64,000 nt of DNA from UBA7239 sp035430165. GTDB lineage: Bacteria > Pseudomonadota > Gammaproteobacteria > Pseudomonadales > UBA7239. The position numbers and the translations under genes are program-made. This document shows, piece after piece, positions 43,775-53,181 of the stretch (position 1 is its first letter; each line of letters begins with the position of its first letter). The notes under the pieces are model-generated. The model was given only the letters and a program-made list of their open reading frames with translations. It did not search any database and was not told where the DNA came from. The stretch lies in the NCBI GenBank assembly GCA_035430165.1, contig DAOMGE010000002.1, forward strand, positions 1-64,000, in the 5' to 3' direction.

Positions 43775-44428
43775 TCAGCGCAAGCTGGTGATTTGCCAGC
43801 CGCGCAGCTCTGCCTGCTTGCGCAATTCTGCGTCGGGGTCGACAGCGACCGGATGATCCACCAGCGACAGCAGCGGCAAATCGTTGTGTGAGTCGCTGTA
43901 GAAATAACTGCCTGCCAGTGTTTGCTGGTGGTCGTTCAGCCATTGTTCCAGCCGCACCACCTTGCCCTCGCGGTAACACGGTACGCCTTCCACATCACCG
44001 GTATAAAAACCGTCTTTCTGTTCCGGCTGTGTTGCCAGCAGGGTATTGATGCCGAACAACTGCGCTATCGGCGCCGTGATAAACGTGTTGGTCGCGGTGA
44101 TGATCATCAGCGTGTGCTGTTGCTCGCGATGCCATTGCACCAGCGCCTGTGCTTTTGGCAACACAATCGGCTGGATTTTTTCGCGCATGAATTGTGCATG
44201 CCAGCGCGCCAGTTCTGTCGGGTTGATGCCAACCAGCGGCGCCAGCACAAAACGCTGGTAGGCATAGATGTCCAGCGCGCCACGACAGTAGTCATCGTAA
44301 AACGCATCGTTGCGCTGGCGATAGGCCGCGCCATCGACAATGCCGATATCCGCAATGAATTCGCCCCAGGCATGATCGGAATCACCGCCCAACAGTGTGT
44401 TGTCCAGGTCAAAAATAGCGAGCGTCAT
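43775..44428 (-). CDS. HAD-IB family phosphatase
   Basis: SerB-type phosphatase of 217 residues. The nucleophile motif FDLDNTLL (6-13), the second-motif region with IITATN (about 110-115) and the Lys and SDSHNDLPLL motif (about 178-187) are in the right order. It resembles the HAD-IB subfamily members annotated as histidinol-phosphatase-like in Pseudomonas, but the substrate is not determined. It overlaps yggU by four bases (ATGA) at the end of the yggS-side operon. Confidence 0.9.
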   Translation of the reverse strand: MTLAIFDLDNTLLGGDSDHAWGEFIADIGIVDGAAYRQRNDAFYDDYCRGALDIYAYQRFVLAPLVGINPTELARWHAQFMREKIQPIVLPKAQALVQWHREQQHTLMIITATNTFITAPIAQLFGINTLLATQPEQKDGFYTGDVEGVPCYREGKVVRLEQWLNDHQQTLAGSYFYSDSHNDLPLLSLVDHPVAVDPDAELRKQAELRGWQITSLR

Positions 44429-44724
44429 GGTGTGTGTCCGGTCAAGGTTTGTAGCAAGGCGGGTAGCTCTGCCATATCAATAATTTTTACGGTCTTGCGC
44501 TTGCCGGTTTCACCGTTCAGCAGCTCGATCCGTGAGCGCGGCACGCGCAAGACTTCTGACAAGTAGCGCAACAGATGTGCATTGGCCTTGCCGTCGACTG
44601 GTGGCGCCGTGATGCGGATTTTCAGTCGTTCATCCTGCACGCCGGAAATTTCATCGCGTGAGGCTTTCGGTTGCACCAGGCACTGCAAGACCAGATGGCC
44701 GTCCTGTATTTTGTGAAAAGGCAT
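44425..44724 (-). CDS. DUF167 protein YggU
   Basis: A 99-residue protein with the DUF167 fold, seen as VQPKASRDEISG (about 15-26), RITAPPVDGKANAHLL and the basic C-terminal strand. The function is unknown; it is universally linked to yggT and proC. The ATG at 44724 is preferred because the earlier in-frame codons overlap yggT. Confidence 0.9.
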   Translation of the reverse strand: MPFHKIQDGHLVLQCLVQPKASRDEISGVQDERLKIRITAPPVDGKANAHLLRYLSEVLRVPRSRIELLNGETGKRKTVKIIDMAELPALLQTLTGHTP

Positions 44725-44749
44725 ATGCTTCAAAAATAACAGGCGGCTT

Positions 44750-45346
44750 TCAGAGAAAGCCGCCCAGCACATCATTGATCAGCGGCGCTGTGCCGGTTGC
44801 CTGTGCAGCCGTCATCACCAGGATGCGCACAATTTTCATGGCAAGGATGATCAGGATTGGTGATAAATCAAACCCGCCCATCGGCGGCAGGATTTTCTGG
44901 AACGGTGCGCTGACCGGACGCAACAATTGTATGGATAACATCACAAACGGGTGGCGTGTGTAAGGGGCGACAAAACTGGTGATGATCATCACGATCAAAC
45001 AGAAAAAATAAATCTGTATCGCCATCGCCACCAGATTCAGTGCGCTGGCAATCAACAGCAGTAGCGGGTTAGCCACGTGGCCACTGAACAGCAGGACCAG
45101 AAAAAAAATAACAAATTGTACGCACAGGCCCAGCACGATGCCGGCGATATCAATACCGAACAGCCCCGGGATCACACGCCGCAAAGGTAGCAGTAACGGA
45201 TTGGTCGCCTTGACGATAAATTGCGACAGCGGGTTGTAAAAATCCGCTCGCGCGACTTGCAGCAGGAAACGCAACAAAACGATCAGGAGATAAAGATCGC
45301 CCAACGTCTGGACGGTGAGAATACCGATTTGTGACAGGGGGTTCAC
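44750..45346 (-). CDS. YggT-family membrane protein
   Basis: A membrane protein of 198 residues with two YGGT repeats (about 15-90 and 105-190), each with two hydrophobic segments and an NPLSQFIVKATNPLLLPLRR-like loop. The family has been connected with osmotic stress and cation transport and with septum proteins in other bacteria. It sits between proC and yggU as usual. Confidence 0.9.
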   Translation of the reverse strand: MNPLSQIGILTVQTLGDLYLLIVLLRFLLQVARADFYNPLSQFIVKATNPLLLPLRRVIPGLFGIDIAGIVLGLCVQFVIFFLVLLFSGHVANPLLLLIASALNLVAMAIQIYFFCLIVMIITSFVAPYTRHPFVMLSIQLLRPVSAPFQKILPPMGGFDLSPILIILAMKIVRILVMTAAQATGTAPLINDVLGGFL

Positions 45347-45358
45347 AGGAGATATACC

Positions 45359-46186
45359 TCAGGACAGTTGTTCCGACAATTCTTTCGATCGCAGTGCTGC
45401 GGCTCGCAGCGCGCCGCTGACTGTATCGCGCAGGCCGCTTTGCTCGAAATGGGCGATGGCGCGTTCCGTGGTACCGCCTGGCGAGGTGACACGGCGCCGC
45501 AATTCAGCGGCATCAACCTCACTGTCCACCGCCATTTGTGCGGCACCCAATGCAGTTTGCAAAGTCAGCGCGCGCGCGGTGTCTTCTGCCAGACCGAGTT
45601 GCACACCGGCAGCGGTCATGGCTTCCATCAACAGGAAGAAATAGGCAGGGCCGCTACCGGAAACAGCCGTTACCGCATCGATTTGCTCTTCACTATCCAG
45701 CCACAGGGCGATACCCACGGCCTGCAACAGGTTCTCGGCCTGTTCGCGTTGGGTAACTGTTACGGTGGTATTGGCATAGAGGCCACTGGCGCCGCGTTGT
45801 ACCAGTGCCGGTGTGTTGGGCATGCAGCGCACCACGGGCAGCACGCCACCCAGCCACTGGCAGATGCTGTTGATACTGATGCCGGCGGCAATCGAGATCA
45901 CCAGTGGCTGGCGGGCCTGTGCTGTGGATGCCAGGTCGGTGAGCACCGCTTTCATGACTTGCGGCTTGACGGCCAGTACGAGTATCTCTGCCTGCTGCAC
46001 CACGGCCTGGTTGTCAGCACAGGGCTTGATCCCGTAGCGCGCAGCCAGTGCCTCCAGCGCGGGCGCATGCGGGTCAGAGGCGGAGATGAGGCGGGGGTCA
46101 TAGCCTTTGGCCACGAGGCCGCCGATCAGGCTGGCCGCCATGTTGCCGGCGCCAATAAAGCCGATTTGGGTCTGGTGCATGTTCAT
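45359..46186 (-). CDS. proC: Pyrroline-5-carboxylate reductase
   Basis: Last step of proline synthesis, reducing pyrroline-5-carboxylate with NADPH. The Rossmann motif GFIGAGNMAASLIGGL (about 8-23), VKPQVM and VSGSGPAYFF with the C-terminal SPGGTTERA are typical. Start at 46186, with GGAG five bases upstream, or 46180. Between it and yggS lies a 16-bp inverted repeat. The protein is 275 residues, a normal length. Confidence 0.96.
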   Translation of the reverse strand: MNMHQTQIGFIGAGNMAASLIGGLVAKGYDPRLISASDPHAPALEALAARYGIKPCADNQAVVQQAEILVLAVKPQVMKAVLTDLASTAQARQPLVISIAAGISINSICQWLGGVLPVVRCMPNTPALVQRGASGLYANTTVTVTQREQAENLLQAVGIALWLDSEEQIDAVTAVSGSGPAYFFLLMEAMTAAGVQLGLAEDTARALTLQTALGAAQMAVDSEVDAAELRRRVTSPGGTTERAIAHFEQSGLRDTVSGALRAAALRSKELSEQLS

Positions 46187-46223
46187 GTCTCCGGATGAGC
46201 GGCGGCGATTATACGCCGGCTGG

Positions 46224-46275
46224 CTTCGACTCCGCTCAGCCAGCGTGACTCTTCGATCCCTGAGCGGAGTCGAAG
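46224..46275. repeat. Perfect 16-bp inverted repeat, probable dispersed element
   Basis: CTTCGACTCCGCTCAG (46224-46239) and its exact complement (46260-46275) flank a 20-base spacer between proC and yggS. The same motif, from general knowledge, is a dispersed inverted repeat in many environmental bacteria. It could terminate or attenuate the yggS-proC transcript. Confidence 0.55.
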
Positions 46276-46281
46276 GGAGCA

Positions 46282-46974
46282 TCAACCCCGCGCGCCGAAA
46301 ATATCCGTCCCCACCCGCACCATCGTGCTGCCTGCCTCGATAGCCAGTTCCAGGTCGGCCGACATGCCCATCGACAGTGTATCCAGTGGCAGGGCTGGGA
46401 ACTGCCGTTGCAGTCGGTGAAAGCCCTCGGCGGTGCGCTGGAAACTGGCCAGCGTGGCTGCAGGTAGCTGGTCGGCCCTGGGGATTACCATCAGGCCGCG
46501 CACAGCCAGCCGATCCAGCCCGATGAGCTGTTGCACAAATCCCGGGACATCGGCCAGCGGTATGCCGGATTTACTGGTCTCGTCATCGATATTGACCTGC
46601 ACACAGACGTTGAGCGGAGGCAGGTCCGGCGGACGTTGTTCGTGCAGCCGCTGGGCAATCTTCAGGCGGTCGAGGCTGTGCAGCCACTGGAAATGCCCGG
46701 CCACCAGCCGTGTCTTGTTTGACTGGAGGGGGCCGATGAAATGCCAGACCAGGGGCAAGCGGGCGAGTGCCACCAGCTTCGCTTCTGCTTCCTGGGCATA
46801 GTTTTCCCCGAAGTGACACAGCCCACCCTGTTGGTAGGCTTCGACAATGGCAGAGGCCGGGCGCGTCTTGCTGACAGCAAGCAAAGTGATGTCGGTCACA
46901 TTGCGGCCGCTTTTCTGTGCTGCTTGTTGAATCCTGTTGTATATCTTGGCTATATTGGCCGGGATTTCTGTCAT
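46282..46974 (-). CDS. Pyridoxal-phosphate homeostasis protein YggS
   Basis: A fold-III PLP-binding protein of 230 residues that buffers PLP. PLP would bind to Lys36 in LLAVSKTRP, and HFGENYAQE, HFIGPLQSNK and the C-terminal MGMSADLELAIEAGSTMVRVGTDIFG motif are present. It lies upstream of proC and divergent from pilT, the canonical arrangement. Confidence 0.96.
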   Translation of the reverse strand: MTEIPANIAKIYNRIQQAAQKSGRNVTDITLLAVSKTRPASAIVEAYQQGGLCHFGENYAQEAEAKLVALARLPLVWHFIGPLQSNKTRLVAGHFQWLHSLDRLKIAQRLHEQRPPDLPPLNVCVQVNIDDETSKSGIPLADVPGFVQQLIGLDRLAVRGLMVIPRADQLPAATLASFQRTAEGFHRLQRQFPALPLDTLSMGMSADLELAIEAGSTMVRVGTDIFGARG

Positions 46975-47043
46975 GATGGATGTCGCTCGCTGTCGCCAGG
47001 CGACCGGGGCGTTCGCAAATTAAAAACACCACAGGTTGTTATC

Positions 47044-48078
47044 ATGGATATTACCGAATTGCTTGCTTTCAGTGCCAAACAGGGCGCTTCCGACTTGCAC
47101 TTGTCAGCGGGATTGCCACCGATGATTCGTGTTGATGGCGATGTGCGCCGCATCAACTTGCCGGCCATGGAGCACAAGCAGGTACACGGTCTCATCTATG
47201 ACATTATGAACGACAAGCAACGCAAGGACTACGAGGAATTCTGGGAGACCGACTTCTCGTTCGAGGTGCCGGGCGTCGCGCGTTTCCGTGTCAACGCGTT
47301 CAACCAGAACCGTGGTGCCGGTGCCGTATTCCGGACCATTCCTTCCAAGGTATTGACCATGGAAGAGCTGGGTATGGGACAGGTGTTCAAGGATATTTCC
47401 CACACCCCTCGCGGACTTATCCTGGTAACCGGTCCAACCGGCTCCGGTAAATCGACCACACTGGCGGCGATGATCGATTACATCAACGACAACAAATACG
47501 AACACATCCTCACGATTGAAGACCCGATCGAATTCGTACACCAGAGCAAGAAATGTCTGGTCAACCAGCGTGAAGTTCACCGCGATACTCTCGGATTTAA
47601 CGAAGCCTTGCGTTCAGCCTTGCGGGAAGACCCGGATATTATCCTCGTCGGTGAGTTGCGTGACCTTGAAACCATTCGCCTGGCATTGACTGCCGCAGAA
47701 ACCGGTCACTTGGTGTTCGGCACGCTGCACACCACATCCGCTGCCAAAACCATTGACCGCGTGGTCGACGTATTCCCCGCCGAAGAAAAGTCGATGGTGC
47801 GTTCCATGTTGTCAGAATCGCTGCAGGCTGTAATTTCGCAAACGCTGTTAAAGAAAAGCGGCGGCGGCCGTGTGGCGGCACACGAAATCATGCGCGGCAC
47901 GGCGGCTATCCGGAACCTGATCCGCGAAGACAAGATTGCCCAGATGTACTCGGCGATCCAGACAGGCGGCCAGCAAGGCATGCAGACACTCGACCAGTGC
48001 CTGACCAACCTGGTTTCCAAAGGTGTTATCACCCGTGACATCGCGCGTGAAAAGGCCAAGGTGCCTGAAAATTTCTGA
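47044..48078 (+). CDS. pilT: Type IV pilus retraction ATPase PilT
   Basis: Hexameric ATPase of 344 residues powering pilus retraction and twitching. Walker A GPTGSGKS (130-137), an Asp box, the Walker B region ILVGELRDLETI, the AIRNLIREDK motif and His box GTLHTTSAAKTIDR are present. The ATG at 47044 is the standard start. Followed after 62 bases by pilU. Confidence 0.97.
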   Translation: MDITELLAFSAKQGASDLHLSAGLPPMIRVDGDVRRINLPAMEHKQVHGLIYDIMNDKQRKDYEEFWETDFSFEVPGVARFRVNAFNQNRGAGAVFRTIPSKVLTMEELGMGQVFKDISHTPRGLILVTGPTGSGKSTTLAAMIDYINDNKYEHILTIEDPIEFVHQSKKCLVNQREVHRDTLGFNEALRSALREDPDIILVGELRDLETIRLALTAAETGHLVFGTLHTTSAAKTIDRVVDVFPAEEKSMVRSMLSESLQAVISQTLLKKSGGGRVAAHEIMRGTAAIRNLIREDKIAQMYSAIQTGGQQGMQTLDQCLTNLVSKGVITRDIAREKAKVPENF

Positions 48079-48140
48079 TGTGAACAGAACGCGAAATTAT
48101 CCCCAGAATAAATCACCCGGATAACGAATCGGAGCGCAGT

Positions 48141-49301
48141 ATGGATATCAGCAAGTTACTGTCCTTGATGGTCGAGAAGGGAGCCTCGGATCTTTTCCTG
48201 ACGGCCGGTGTGGCGCCGTCTATCAAATTGCATGGCAAGGTAGTGCCGGTAACAAACACACCGTTGACGCCGGAATTGACGCGCGAAGTTGTCATGAGCC
48301 TGATGAATGACAAGCAGCGCGACGAGTTTCTCGAAAAACTGGAATTGAATTTCGCGGTGTCAGCGCGCGGCATTGGTCGCTTCCGTGCCAATGCGTTTTT
48401 CCAGCGCAACCTGATGGGCGCAGTCTTGCGGCGTATTGAAACCAATATTCCGCAAATTGATGACCTCGCCTTGCCGGAAATTATCAAGGAACTGGCGATG
48501 ACCAAGCGCGGTCTCGTTATTTTCGTGGGCGCTACCGGCACCGGTAAATCGACCTCGCTGGCGTCGATGATCGGGCACCGCAATCGCAATTCCAAAGGCC
48601 ATATCATCACCATCGAAGATCCGATCGAATTTATTCACCAGCACCAGGGTTGTATCGTCACCCAGCGCGAAGTGGGTATAGATACCGAATCGTTTGACGT
48701 GGCGCTGAAAAATACACTGCGGCAGGCGCCGGACGTTATCCTGATCGGCGAGGTGCGTTCGCGTGAAACCATGGATTACGCCATCGCGTTTGCAGAAACC
48801 GGCCACTTGTGTCTCTGCACCTTGCACGCCAACAATGCCAACCAGGCGTTGGATCGCATCATTCACTTCTTCCCCGCCGATCGTCACAGCCAGTTGTGGA
48901 TGGATCTGTCTCTCAACCTGAAAGGTATCGTTGCCCAGCAGCTGGTGCCAACGCCGGATGGCAATGGGCGCCGCGCAGTTATCGAAGTGTTGCTGAATAC
49001 GCCCCTTGCATCGGACATGATCCGCAAGGCGGAAATCCATGGCTTGAAAGAGTTGATGAAGAAGTCGACCGAACTGGGTATGCAGACCTTCGACCAGGCG
49101 CTCTACAACTTGTATGACGCCGGCGAGATCACCTACGAAGATGCGCTCGCGCATGCCGACTCACCCAACGACTTGCGCTTGATGATCAAACTGGCAGCTG
49201 AATCGGCGGGGAATTCCTCGTCCATGTCCGGCTTCAGCCTGGAAGTCACGGAAGAAGACAAGAAAGGCGGCATGGGTGGTGGCGTCATCCGGCGTCGCTG
49301 A
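48141..49301 (+). CDS. pilU: PilT-dependent retraction ATPase PilU
   Basis: A PilT paralogue of 386 residues that assists strong retraction. The Walker A is GATGTGKS (130-137), at the same position as in PilT, with IGEVRSRETMDYA and CTLHANNANQALDR. The tail beyond residue 345 is longer than in PilT, as expected for PilU. The pilT-pilU order is typical. Confidence 0.95.
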   Translation: MDISKLLSLMVEKGASDLFLTAGVAPSIKLHGKVVPVTNTPLTPELTREVVMSLMNDKQRDEFLEKLELNFAVSARGIGRFRANAFFQRNLMGAVLRRIETNIPQIDDLALPEIIKELAMTKRGLVIFVGATGTGKSTSLASMIGHRNRNSKGHIITIEDPIEFIHQHQGCIVTQREVGIDTESFDVALKNTLRQAPDVILIGEVRSRETMDYAIAFAETGHLCLCTLHANNANQALDRIIHFFPADRHSQLWMDLSLNLKGIVAQQLVPTPDGNGRRAVIEVLLNTPLASDMIRKAEIHGLKELMKKSTELGMQTFDQALYNLYDAGEITYEDALAHADSPNDLRLMIKLAAESAGNSSSMSGFSLEVTEEDKKGGMGGGVIRRR

Positions 49302-49382
49302 CAGGGCAATTTCTTACCTGAATCCCGTAGAGCACGATGAACAAGTCCCTGTAACCTGCAGGCACTTGTTCTTGTGCCCACA

Positions 49383-49405
49383 AAGATATATTATTTTTAT
49401 ATCTT
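49383..49405 (+). promoter_or_regulatory. NsrR-like operator before the globin gene
   Basis: A 23-bp near-palindrome with perfect 8-bp arms (AAGATATA at 49383-49390 and TATATCTT at 49398-49405) separated by seven A/T bases. Its length and outer halves match the 11-1-11 NsrR pattern. It is 36 bp before the haemoglobin start, suggesting nitric-oxide-regulated expression. Assignment by eye. Confidence 0.5.
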
Positions 49406-49440
49406 AAAGGGGCCTGTCCCCATCACCGAGAGGAAATGCC

Positions 49441-49797
49441 ATGAATACCTTGTTTGAACGCCTGGGCGGCGAAGCTGCCGTTAATGCGGCAGTCGATATC
49501 TTCTACGGCAAAGTCCTTGCTGACGGCCGCATCAGTCATTTTTTCGAAAACCTGGACATGGTGGCGCAGGCTAACAAGCAGAAAGCCTTCCTGACCATGG
49601 CGTTTGGTGGTCCCCATAACTACAGTGGCCGGGATATGCGTGTCGGCCATGCCCATCTGGCGCTCAACGAAGGCCACTTTACCGCTGTGGTCGAGAATCT
49701 TGCAGCGACACTGAAAGAGCTGGGTGTGGCCGAGAGCGATATTGCTGAAGTCGCCGGTATTGCCAATAGCGTCAAGGACGACGTCCTGAATCGTTGA
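49441..49797 (+). CDS. Truncated haemoglobin, group I
   Basis: A 2-on-2 globin of 118 residues. FERLGGEAAVNAAVDIFYGKVL at the N-terminus contains the distal B10 Tyr22; the proximal His is probably His70. Glycine pairs at the expected turns (FGGP at 55-58) support the fold. NO dioxygenation or O2 binding is likely. The A+T palindrome upstream suggests control by an NO sensor. GAGAGG precedes the ATG. Confidence 0.92.
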   Translation: MNTLFERLGGEAAVNAAVDIFYGKVLADGRISHFFENLDMVAQANKQKAFLTMAFGGPHNYSGRDMRVGHAHLALNEGHFTAVVENLAATLKELGVAESDIAEVAGIANSVKDDVLNR

Positions 49798-49937
49798 TAT
49801 TGCGGCATACCACCAGGAATTTTTTCCGCAGGGCATGGTCTCAGTGGATGAGGCGACGGGGTGACGGCAACGAAGCACTTGGAATACTCGCAAGCGCCCC
49901 CATATTTGCCCCGTAGATAAATTGTGGGAGAAGTCAG

Positions 49938-50792
49938 ATGAAACGCATTTTCCTGTTTCTTGCGACCAACCTGGCCGTGATGCTGGTGCTGGGAATTGTG
50001 CTCAGTATCCTGCAGGCCTATTTTGGATTGCGTAGTAACAGCAGCGCTGGTCTGTTGCTGATGGCATTTGTTTTCGGCATGGGTGGTTCGGTGATTTCCC
50101 TTGCCATGTCAAAGTGGATGGCGCTGCGCGCCACCGGCGCACAGATCATTGAACAACCGCGTAGCGCAACCGAAATCTGGCTGGTAGATACCGTGAAACG
50201 CCAGGCGCGTGAAGCGGGCATCGGTATGCCGGATGTCGCCATCTACGATTCACCCGATGTCAACGCATTTGCAACGGGCATGAAGCGGGATAGCGCGCTG
50301 GTTGCTGTCTCGACAGGCCTGCTCAACAGCATGAGCCAGAGCGAAGCGGAAGCCGTGCTCGGTCATGAAATCACCCACGTCGCCAATGGCGATATGGTCA
50401 CGCTGACGTTGATCCAGGGTGTAGTGAATACCTTCGTGATTTTTCTGGCGCGAGCCATTGCTTCGGTAATTGGTGATCGCGATCGTGGTGGATTTGCCTA
50501 CATCGCCACCGTCATGGTGTTACAAATGGTGCTCGGTGTGTTCGCGAGCATGATCGTGGCGTGGTTTTCCCGCCAGCGTGAATTCCGTGCCGATGCCGGT
50601 GGCGCCAGCCTTGCCGGTCGCGAAAAAATGATTGCAGCACTGGAGCGGTTGAAAACGTCGCACGAGACCAGCTTGCAAGGACAGATGACAGCGTTCGGCA
50701 TCAACGGCAAGACCTCAATGGCAGAAATGTTCATGAGCCATCCGCCGCTGGAAAAAAGAATTGAAGCATTGCGCAGCAGCGCGAGTGTCTGA
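49938..50792 (+). CDS. htpX: Membrane zinc protease HtpX
   Basis: M48 metalloprotease of 284 residues for quality control of inner-membrane proteins. Zinc motif HEITH at 143-147 with further Glu at about 220 (REFRADAGG). Two N-terminal and two central hydrophobic segments fit the E. coli protein. GGGAG precedes the ATG; a strong terminator follows. Confidence 0.96.
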   Translation: MKRIFLFLATNLAVMLVLGIVLSILQAYFGLRSNSSAGLLLMAFVFGMGGSVISLAMSKWMALRATGAQIIEQPRSATEIWLVDTVKRQAREAGIGMPDVAIYDSPDVNAFATGMKRDSALVAVSTGLLNSMSQSEAEAVLGHEITHVANGDMVTLTLIQGVVNTFVIFLARAIASVIGDRDRGGFAYIATVMVLQMVLGVFASMIVAWFSRQREFRADAGGASLAGREKMIAALERLKTSHETSLQGQMTAFGINGKTSMAEMFMSHPPLEKRIEALRSSASV

Positions 50793-50827
50793 AGTGGCAG
50801 CGCTGTAGCAGGAATACCCTGCCTGAT

Positions 50828-50853
50828 AGCGGGCCTGGCGCCCGCTTTTTTTT
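50828..50853 (+). terminator. Terminator of htpX
   Basis: A 7-bp stem (AGCGGGC / GCCCGCT) with a 5-base loop is followed by eight T residues, between htpX and the convergent rsmE. Confidence 0.85.
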
Positions 50854-50883
50854 GGATTTTTTCCGGCATCTGTTTTGACCGGG

Positions 50884-51615
50884 CTACTGCAAGTCACCCC
50901 AGACAAACTGCAAGATGCTGAGTGCAGCAACCGGTGCTGTTTCTGTGCGCAAGACACGCGGACCCAGGGTCAGCGGCGAAAAGCCGTGTTGTTCCGCCAG
51001 TGCGATTTCATGCACAGACAAGCCGCCTTCCGGCCCTATCAGCAGCGTCACACTGGCAGGTTTTGATGGAATAGCCGCCAACGTGCTGTCGCTGCGATGA
51101 TGCAACACAAAACGCAGGTCGCTATTGTCCTGCGCAATCGTCGCGGGCAATGTGCTGGCTTGATTCAACAGTGGCAGACGCGTGCGACCGGATTGTTCGC
51201 AGGCGCCGATAATAATTTTCTGCCAGTGTTCCATTTTTTTTTGCAAACGGTCATCGGCCAGCTTGACTTCAGTGCGCTCACAGAAAAGCGGGGTGATACT
51301 GTGTACACCCAGTTCGGTACTTTTTTGCAGGACAAAATCCATGCGATCGCCACGTGAAATGCCGATGGCAAGATGGATACGCAAGGGTGATTCTGTGTCG
51401 ACAATCTCTGCGTGATGGATAGCAGCCACTACGCGCTTTTTATCGATACAGGTGATGGTGGCCTGAAACACATTGCCGGTGTTATTGAAGAGCGAGAGTG
51501 GCTGTCCGGCCTTGGCGCGCAACACGGTGGACAGGTAGTGACAGGTGTCGGCCGGCAGTTCAATTTCAGTTGCCGGTGACAGGGTGCTGTTTACAAAGAC
51601 GCGATGAATGCGCAT
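50884..51615 (-). CDS. rsmE: 16S rRNA (uracil1498-N3)-methyltransferase
   Basis: SPOUT methyltransferase of 243 residues that methylates U1498 of 16S rRNA. An N-terminal PUA-like part (HYLSTVLRAKAGQPLSLFNN) precedes the trefoil-knot domain with LLIGPEGGLSVHEIALA and TLGPRVLRTETAPVAALSILQ. The length is normal. Confidence 0.96.
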   Translation of the reverse strand: MRIHRVFVNSTLSPATEIELPADTCHYLSTVLRAKAGQPLSLFNNTGNVFQATITCIDKKRVVAAIHHAEIVDTESPLRIHLAIGISRGDRMDFVLQKSTELGVHSITPLFCERTEVKLADDRLQKKMEHWQKIIIGACEQSGRTRLPLLNQASTLPATIAQDNSDLRFVLHHRSDSTLAAIPSKPASVTLLIGPEGGLSVHEIALAEQHGFSPLTLGPRVLRTETAPVAALSILQFVWGDLQ

Positions 51616-51675
51616 GCTTCCACGTAATCCAAAAAGCCGGAAACCAGGGTGAAGTATGAATCAGGATCAGACAGC

Positions 51676-53163
51676 ATGATAGCGAATTACCGCAATCGCA
51701 TCATTGTGGCCGCTGCTTTGCTTGGGCTGCTTGCCGGTTTCTTCCTGTTCCAGAAAGCAGGGCACCCCAAGTTGACCCGGCCGCCGAATTTCCTGCTGGT
51801 CATCACGGATGACCAGTCCTGGATACATAATTCCTATGCAGGTTATCCAGCAATCAAGACGCCCAATTTTGATCGCATTGCACAGGAAGGCGTGTATTTC
51901 GAAAATGCTTACGCCAGCGCGCCTACGTGTACGGCATCACGCTCTGCCATTCTTGCCGGGCAACATTTCTGGCGACTGGGGCCCGCTGCGCAATTGTGGG
52001 GTGAATACCCGGTGACACTGGTTAACTACCAGAAAATTCTTGAAGCGCACGGTTACAAGGTTGGCTACACCGGCAAGGGATGGGGCCCGGGAAAATCAAC
52101 CGGCGGGAATCCTGCAGGCCAGGACTTCAACAAATTGCGTAATACCAATGTAGATTCCAATCTTTCGCAAGTGGATCACGTAGCCAATTTGCGTGAATTC
52201 CTGAAACAGAAAGCGCCGGGCCAGCCGTTTTCTTTCTGGGTATCTCCCACCGAGCCGCATCGTCCGTACAAGAAAGACAGCGGCGTTGAAAGCGGAAAAA
52301 TTGACATAAACAAAGTGGAAGTTCCGCCGTTTTTGCCGGACACACGTGAAGTGCGCATGGATATTGCGGATTATCTGTTCGAGATTGAATGGTTTGATGA
52401 CGAGTTGTCACGTGTGTTCGCCGCACTGCAGGAAGCAGGCGAGCTGGATAATACCGTGATTGTCTACACCTCGGATAATGGCATGCCGTTTCCGCGTGCG
52501 AAATCCAATAACTACGAATATGGCACACATGTACCCATGGCGATACGGTGGGGCAGTATGATCAAGTCGCATCAGCAGGTGACGGATTTCATCAGCCTCA
52601 CCGATCTTGCGCCGACATTCCTGGATCTGGCGGGTATCAGTATTCCTGCAGAGATGACGGGAAAAAGTTTCAAGGAACAATTGCTGGCGGGGCGGTCAGG
52701 TCGTATCGACAAACAACGCAACACAGTTTTTTCAGGTTTCGAGCGACATATTGTTGATGCGCGTATCGAAAATCGCAGTTACCCCTCACGCGCCTTGCAC
52801 ACCGATAACCATCTCTACATCAGAAACCTGAATCCTGAGCGGTGGCCAGCTGGCCGTCCGCCGCAATTGGCAGATATTGATAACGGTTCGCCCACAAAAA
52901 ACCAGCTGACACGCCATCAGGAGGAGTATGCCAGATTCTGGGATCTTGCTGCAGCAAAAAGACCGGCAGAAGAACTCTATGATGTGCGCAAGGATGTCGG
53001 GCAGATCACGAATATTGCGGGTGATCCCGAGTACTCACCGATAAGGAAAGACCTGGCAAAACGACTGGCCAGTGAGATGCAGAAATCGGGCGATCCCTGC
53101 GCCGTGATGGCGACGTGCGATATTTTCGACAGTTATTTCTACAACGCCACAGATAAGGATTAA
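51676..53163 (+). CDS. Sulfatase (type I, formylglycine dependent)
   Basis: An exported or membrane-anchored sulfatase of 495 residues. An N-terminal hydrophobic stretch (8-26) precedes the metal-binding Asp45-Asp46 in ITDDQ and the CTASR signature (85-89), whose Cys85 would be converted to formylglycine. Similar to iduronate or choline sulfatase groups, so the substrate may be a sulfated glycan. The start at 51676 matches the hydrophobic anchor; a GTG at 51649 is possible. It marks the start of the accessory glycan region and converges on the GT-C gene. Confidence 0.88.
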   Translation: MIANYRNRIIVAAALLGLLAGFFLFQKAGHPKLTRPPNFLLVITDDQSWIHNSYAGYPAIKTPNFDRIAQEGVYFENAYASAPTCTASRSAILAGQHFWRLGPAAQLWGEYPVTLVNYQKILEAHGYKVGYTGKGWGPGKSTGGNPAGQDFNKLRNTNVDSNLSQVDHVANLREFLKQKAPGQPFSFWVSPTEPHRPYKKDSGVESGKIDINKVEVPPFLPDTREVRMDIADYLFEIEWFDDELSRVFAALQEAGELDNTVIVYTSDNGMPFPRAKSNNYEYGTHVPMAIRWGSMIKSHQQVTDFISLTDLAPTFLDLAGISIPAEMTGKSFKEQLLAGRSGRIDKQRNTVFSGFERHIVDARIENRSYPSRALHTDNHLYIRNLNPERWPAGRPPQLADIDNGSPTKNQLTRHQEEYARFWDLAAAKRPAEELYDVRKDVGQITNIAGDPEYSPIRKDLAKRLASEMQKSGDPCAVMATCDIFDSYFYNATDKD

Positions 53164-53181
53164 GTGAAAAGAAGCGCTTGT

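Noticed and set aside
46741..47043. Upstream extension of the pilT frame into yggS
   Set aside because: PilT proteins begin at MDITELLAFSAKQGASDLHL; the extension is antisense to yggS.
49383..49405. FNR/Anr-type site before the globin gene
   Set aside because: The TTGAT-N4-ATCAA core is absent; the palindrome matches the NsrR pattern better.
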